Shown one piece after another: positions 5,405 through 7,561 of a DNA stretch of 7,561 nt. The stretch covers positions 1 through 7,561 of the forward strand of contig DAIDIS010000062.1 of assembly GCA_027451785.1 (NCBI GenBank). The letters run 5' to 3'. The notes beneath the pieces are model-generated. The model made no database searches. It was not told the DNA's origin and worked only from the letters and a program-made list of their open reading frames with translations. This stretch comes from Acidimicrobiales bacterium (GTDB taxonomy: Bacteria > Actinomycetota > Acidimicrobiia > Acidimicrobiales > JAKAVM01). Numbering within the stretch: position 1 is the first letter of the stretch; each line of letters starts with the position of its first letter. The position numbers and the translations under genes are program-made.

Positions 5405-6861
5405 GTCCTCGGTTCGATCAGCTCATGTACCGACTGCGGACCCCACGACCCGGTCCTGTATAACTCGACTTCGGGGGGATTCTGCAGCAAGGGCTCTGAG
5501 AGCTCCCAGACCCGCTCGATGCCCTGGGCGTTGGTGAACAGAGTGTGATCACCGTTCATGGCATCAAAGATCAGACGTTCGTAGGCCTCAAGAAGATTTT
5601 GTTCCTGTCCGGTGGCGAGCATCGAGAACTCAAGGCTCAGTTTCGAGAGCTTCATTCCCGGCCCGGGCTTCTTGCCGTAGAAGGAGAGCGAAAGAGTCGT
5701 CGAGTCCGCAAGGTCGAAGGTCAAATGATCGGGTCCCTCGGTGCCAAAGCCGGAGTCCGCGGGAAACATTGAGTTCGGGGGCTCCCGGAAAGCGATCGAG
5801 ACAATGCGGGCGGCCGCACCCATCCTCTTGCCGGTGCGCAAGAAGAATGGGACTCCGGCCCATCTCCAGTTGTTGATCTCGCACTGCAAGGCGACGAGAG
5901 TTTCCGTATCGGAGGTCTCAGAGACACCATCACTCCATCGGTATCCTTCGTATTGACCTCTCACACACCTGCTTGGGTCGAGTGGCTGCAGCGACCTGAA
6001 GACCTTGTACTTCTCTTCGCCGATCGCGTTAGGCTCCAGCGCCGTCGGAGGCTCCATGGCTACGAAGGCCAGGATCTGGAATAAGTGAGTAACGACCATG
6101 TCCCTGAATGCGCCGGTCTGCTCGTAAAAGGACCCGCGAGAACCGACGGAAAGCGTCTCGGGTACGTCAATCTGAATGTGGTCGATGTGCTGGCGGTTCC
6201 AAATCGGTTCGAAGAGGCCGTTGGCGAATCGGAATGCGAGGATATTCTGAGCCGCCTCTTTACCAAGGAAGTGGTCAATGCGGAACACCTGGTCCTCGCT
6301 GAAGACCTTCTGCACTTCCTGGTTGAGCTTTCTTGCCGAGGCTAGGTCGGTGCCGAAAGGCTTCTCCATAATCACCCTGGCCCGTTCCGCTAGCCCCGCC
6401 TTGCCCAAGTCGTGGATCACCTCGCCGGCGGCGTGGGGTGGGACGCTAAGGTAATGCAACCGGCTGGTACCTTCCGGGAGCTCGCTCTCGGCGTCCTGAA
6501 CCGCCTTGGCCAGTTGCTCCGGCCCTTCGCCGATGTTCACGTAGGTCATGAAGCTGCAGAAGTCGTCAATCATCTCCGGCTTCACGGACTTGTGGGCGTA
6601 CTCCTGGCAAGCTTCGGCTGCAATTTTGCGGTAGGCGATGGTATCAATGTCGTCGAGCGATGTAGCGACGATACGGACGTCCGGAAGCATCCCTGCGGCA
6701 AAAAGGTTCAAGAGACCCGGGAGCAGTTTTCTCCTGGCCAAGTCTCCCGTCCCACCGAAAAGGACGACGACGTATGGGGCGGCCCGGGGCACGTCCTGAG
6801 CCTGCGCGCCTGCGCCTGCTTCGCGAACGGTTTCCTTTGCCGCTAGTTTTCTGGATGCCAC
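5377..6861 (-). CDS. zwf: Glucose-6-phosphate 1-dehydrogenase
   Basis: This cytosolic enzyme oxidises glucose 6-phosphate to 6-phosphogluconolactone, reducing NADP+ (sometimes NAD+); it is the first step of the oxidative pentose phosphate pathway. At 494 residues it has the normal family length. Seen are the dinucleotide-binding motif FGGTGDLARRKLLPGL (35-50), EKPFG (166-170) and the substrate motif RIDHFLGKE (194-202, with D196 and H197). H259 in MVVTHLFQIL is the likely catalytic base, and FFLRTGKRM (339-347) lies in the C-terminal domain. A 28-residue Ala-rich leader precedes the Rossmann fold. The GTG start at 6861 has a strong GGAGGT at 6875-6870, eight bases away. Upstream by 51 bases on the same strand is the cyclophilin gene; downstream the channel gene overlaps its 3' end. 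The usual actinobacterial partners (tal, pgi, opcA, gnd) are not adjacent within the window. Confidence 0.97.
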   Translation of the reverse strand: MASRKLAAKETVREAGAGAQAQDVPRAAPYVVVLFGGTGDLARRKLLPGLLNLFAAGMLPDVRIVATSLDDIDTIAYRKIAAEACQEYAHKSVKPEMIDDFCSFMTYVNIGEGPEQLAKAVQDAESELPEGTSRLHYLSVPPHAAGEVIHDLGKAGLAERARVIMEKPFGTDLASARKLNQEVQKVFSEDQVFRIDHFLGKEAAQNILAFRFANGLFEPIWNRQHIDHIQIDVPETLSVGSRGSFYEQTGAFRDMVVTHLFQILAFVAMEPPTALEPNAIGEEKYKVFRSLQPLDPSRCVRGQYEGYRWSDGVSETSDTETLVALQCEINNWRWAGVPFFLRTGKRMGAAARIVSIAFREPPNSMFPADSGFGTEGPDHLTFDLADSTTLSLSFYGKKPGPGMKLSKLSLEFSMLATGQEQNLLEAYERLIFDAMNGDHTLFTNAQGIERVWELSEPLLQNPPEVELYRTGSWGPQSVHELIEPRTWRLPFETT

Positions 6862-6869
6862 TGGACTAG

Positions 6870-6875
6870 ACCTCC
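6870..6875 (-). promoter_or_regulatory. Strong ribosome binding site of zwf
   Basis: GGAGGT on the minus strand lies eight bases before the GTG start at 6861 and fixes that start. It is the best Shine-Dalgarno match on the minus strand of this window. Confidence 0.7.
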
Positions 6876-6912
6876 AATGAAAAGGCTACCTGCCCGAGCG
6901 CCGGTGGCTTTC

Positions 6913-7428
6913 CTAATCGACGATTTCTATCTGCACCTTGATCAGCGAGTGCGTGACTTCCGGCGGTACGCCTGCTCGCGAACCGTCAGCAACGATCTGG
7001 TCAACAACCTCGATGCCTTCGACCACTTGTCCGAACAAGGTGTATTGCGGGGGCAAGCTCTCGCCGGCCGGCCCACCGACGATGAAGAACTGAGAACCAC
7101 CGGAGTTCGGCTGGCCGGTATTCGCCATTGCGATTGAGCCGTGTCGGTATTCGCCTGGCGCAGGGAACTCGTCGGCAATGTTGTAGCCGGGACCCCCTCG
7201 ACCGGTACCGGTAGGGTCCCCCCCTTGCATCATGAAGCCTGGAATTACGCGGTGGAAGATGGTGTCGTTGTAGTAGCCCGCCTCGGCCAGGAAGATGAAA
7301 TTGTTGACCGTAATCGGTGCCTTCTCGGCGTCAAGCTTGAGCTTTATCGTCCCGGCGTCCGTTTCCATGATGGCGAAGAAGGTCTTTGACGAGTCGATGC
7401 TCATCTCCGGCGGCTGACTGAATTGCAT
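6913..7428 (-). CDS. Cyclophilin-type peptidyl-prolyl cis-trans isomerase
   Basis: This 171-residue protein catalyses cis-trans isomerisation of prolyl bonds and so assists protein folding. Conserved cyclophilin blocks are APITVNNFIFLA (37-48), FHRVIPGFMMQGGDPTGTG (58-76, catalytic R60 and Q68), GSIAMANTGQPNSGGSQFFI (97-116) and YTLFGQVVEG (129-138). The tryptophan and histidine of human CypA (W121, H126) are not conserved, as is common in bacterial forms. I chose ATG 7428 because MQFSQPPEMSID matches the usual N-terminus of cytosolic relatives, AGGGGT lies eight bases upstream (7441-7436), and the third-codon GC content falls before it. The frame nevertheless stays open to the window edge and reads a Pro/Ser/Thr-rich stretch resembling the linker of exported cyclophilins. 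A start at TTG 7539 (208 residues) or beyond the window cannot be excluded. It probably heads an operon with zwf and the channel gene. Confidence 0.92.
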   Translation of the reverse strand: MQFSQPPEMSIDSSKTFFAIMETDAGTIKLKLDAEKAPITVNNFIFLAEAGYYNDTIFHRVIPGFMMQGGDPTGTGRGGPGYNIADEFPAPGEYRHGSIAMANTGQPNSGGSQFFIVGGPAGESLPPQYTLFGQVVEGIEVVDQIVADGSRAGVPPEVTHSLIKVQIEIVD

Positions 7429-7561
7429 ATTCGGTACCCCTGGTGTGGAATCTGTCGGAATAGGAGACGGACTGGCAACGCCCCGTGCTGGCTTGGGCGT
7501 TAGGTCCTTGCCATGCAACGAGGTTAGCCGAACCGCCAAGGCAAGCTTCGCGGGGTGGCTC
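7429..7561 (-). other. Region upstream of the cyclophilin start; leader or N-terminal extension
   Basis: This stretch is open in the cyclophilin frame and would encode a basic segment followed by ASPSPIPTDSTPGVPN, with no convincing signal peptide or transmembrane helix within the window. It may be the 5' leader with an unidentified promoter, or the linker of an exported or anchored cyclophilin whose start lies outside. Confidence 0.4.

Noticed and set aside
6862..6912. Possible attenuator hairpin between the cyclophilin and zwf genes
   Set aside because: On the minus strand GCCACC and GGTAGC can pair with one mismatch and are followed by CTTTT, but the stem is short and imperfect, so I do not annotate it.
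1..7561. CRISPR array, tRNA/rRNA genes, insertion sequence, prophage or toxin-antitoxin genes
   Set aside because: No spaced repeats, cloverleaf-like tRNA ends, terminal inverted repeats with a transposase, or matching protein motifs were seen on either strand.

Overview
The window is bacterial chromosome carrying six protein-coding genes and no mobile element, RNA gene or CRISPR array that I can see. It is moderately GC-rich. Most genes start with GTG or TTG rather than ATG. The secreted protein built from 'GYW..SDGG VFAFGDA.FYGS' repeats is a type I associate with Actinobacteria, especially Acidimicrobiia. My best guess is therefore an actinobacterium of that kind, but this rests on family recognition and not on a marker gene.

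Left part (1-1790): the first 190 codons of a phosphoketolase gene run leftwards off the window edge. Diverging from it is a secreted repeat protein (810-1697) with a clear signal peptide and six repeat units, probably a small beta-propeller. The 237-base region between them holds two adjacent pairs of 15-base tandem repeats, a GC-rich hairpin, and promoter-like elements for both genes. The phosphoketolase promoter is placed so that its mRNA would start at or next to the GTG codon (leaderless).

Middle part (1700-3420): a perfect 11-bp inverted repeat (1738-1774) lies between the secreted protein gene and a convergent DinB/DUF664 gene (1791-2366). That gene is divergently paired with a YafY-type HTH-WYL transcription regulator (2461-3420), a layout that suggests local regulation.

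Right part (3500-7561): three genes on the minus strand read in the order cyclophilin-type peptidyl-prolyl isomerase, glucose-6-phosphate dehydrogenase (zwf), and a potassium channel with a nucleotide-binding RCK/TrkA module on each side of its two-helix pore. The zwf and channel genes overlap, so translation is probably coupled. An operon joining the NADPH-producing entry step of the pentose phosphate pathway to a channel with two dinucleotide-fold sensor domains is the most thought-provoking feature here. The phosphoketolase at the other end also draws on pentose phosphates, so the window has a mild central-carbon theme. Otherwise most genes look like ordinary chromosomal functions, and I do not see a clear new defence or biosynthetic system.
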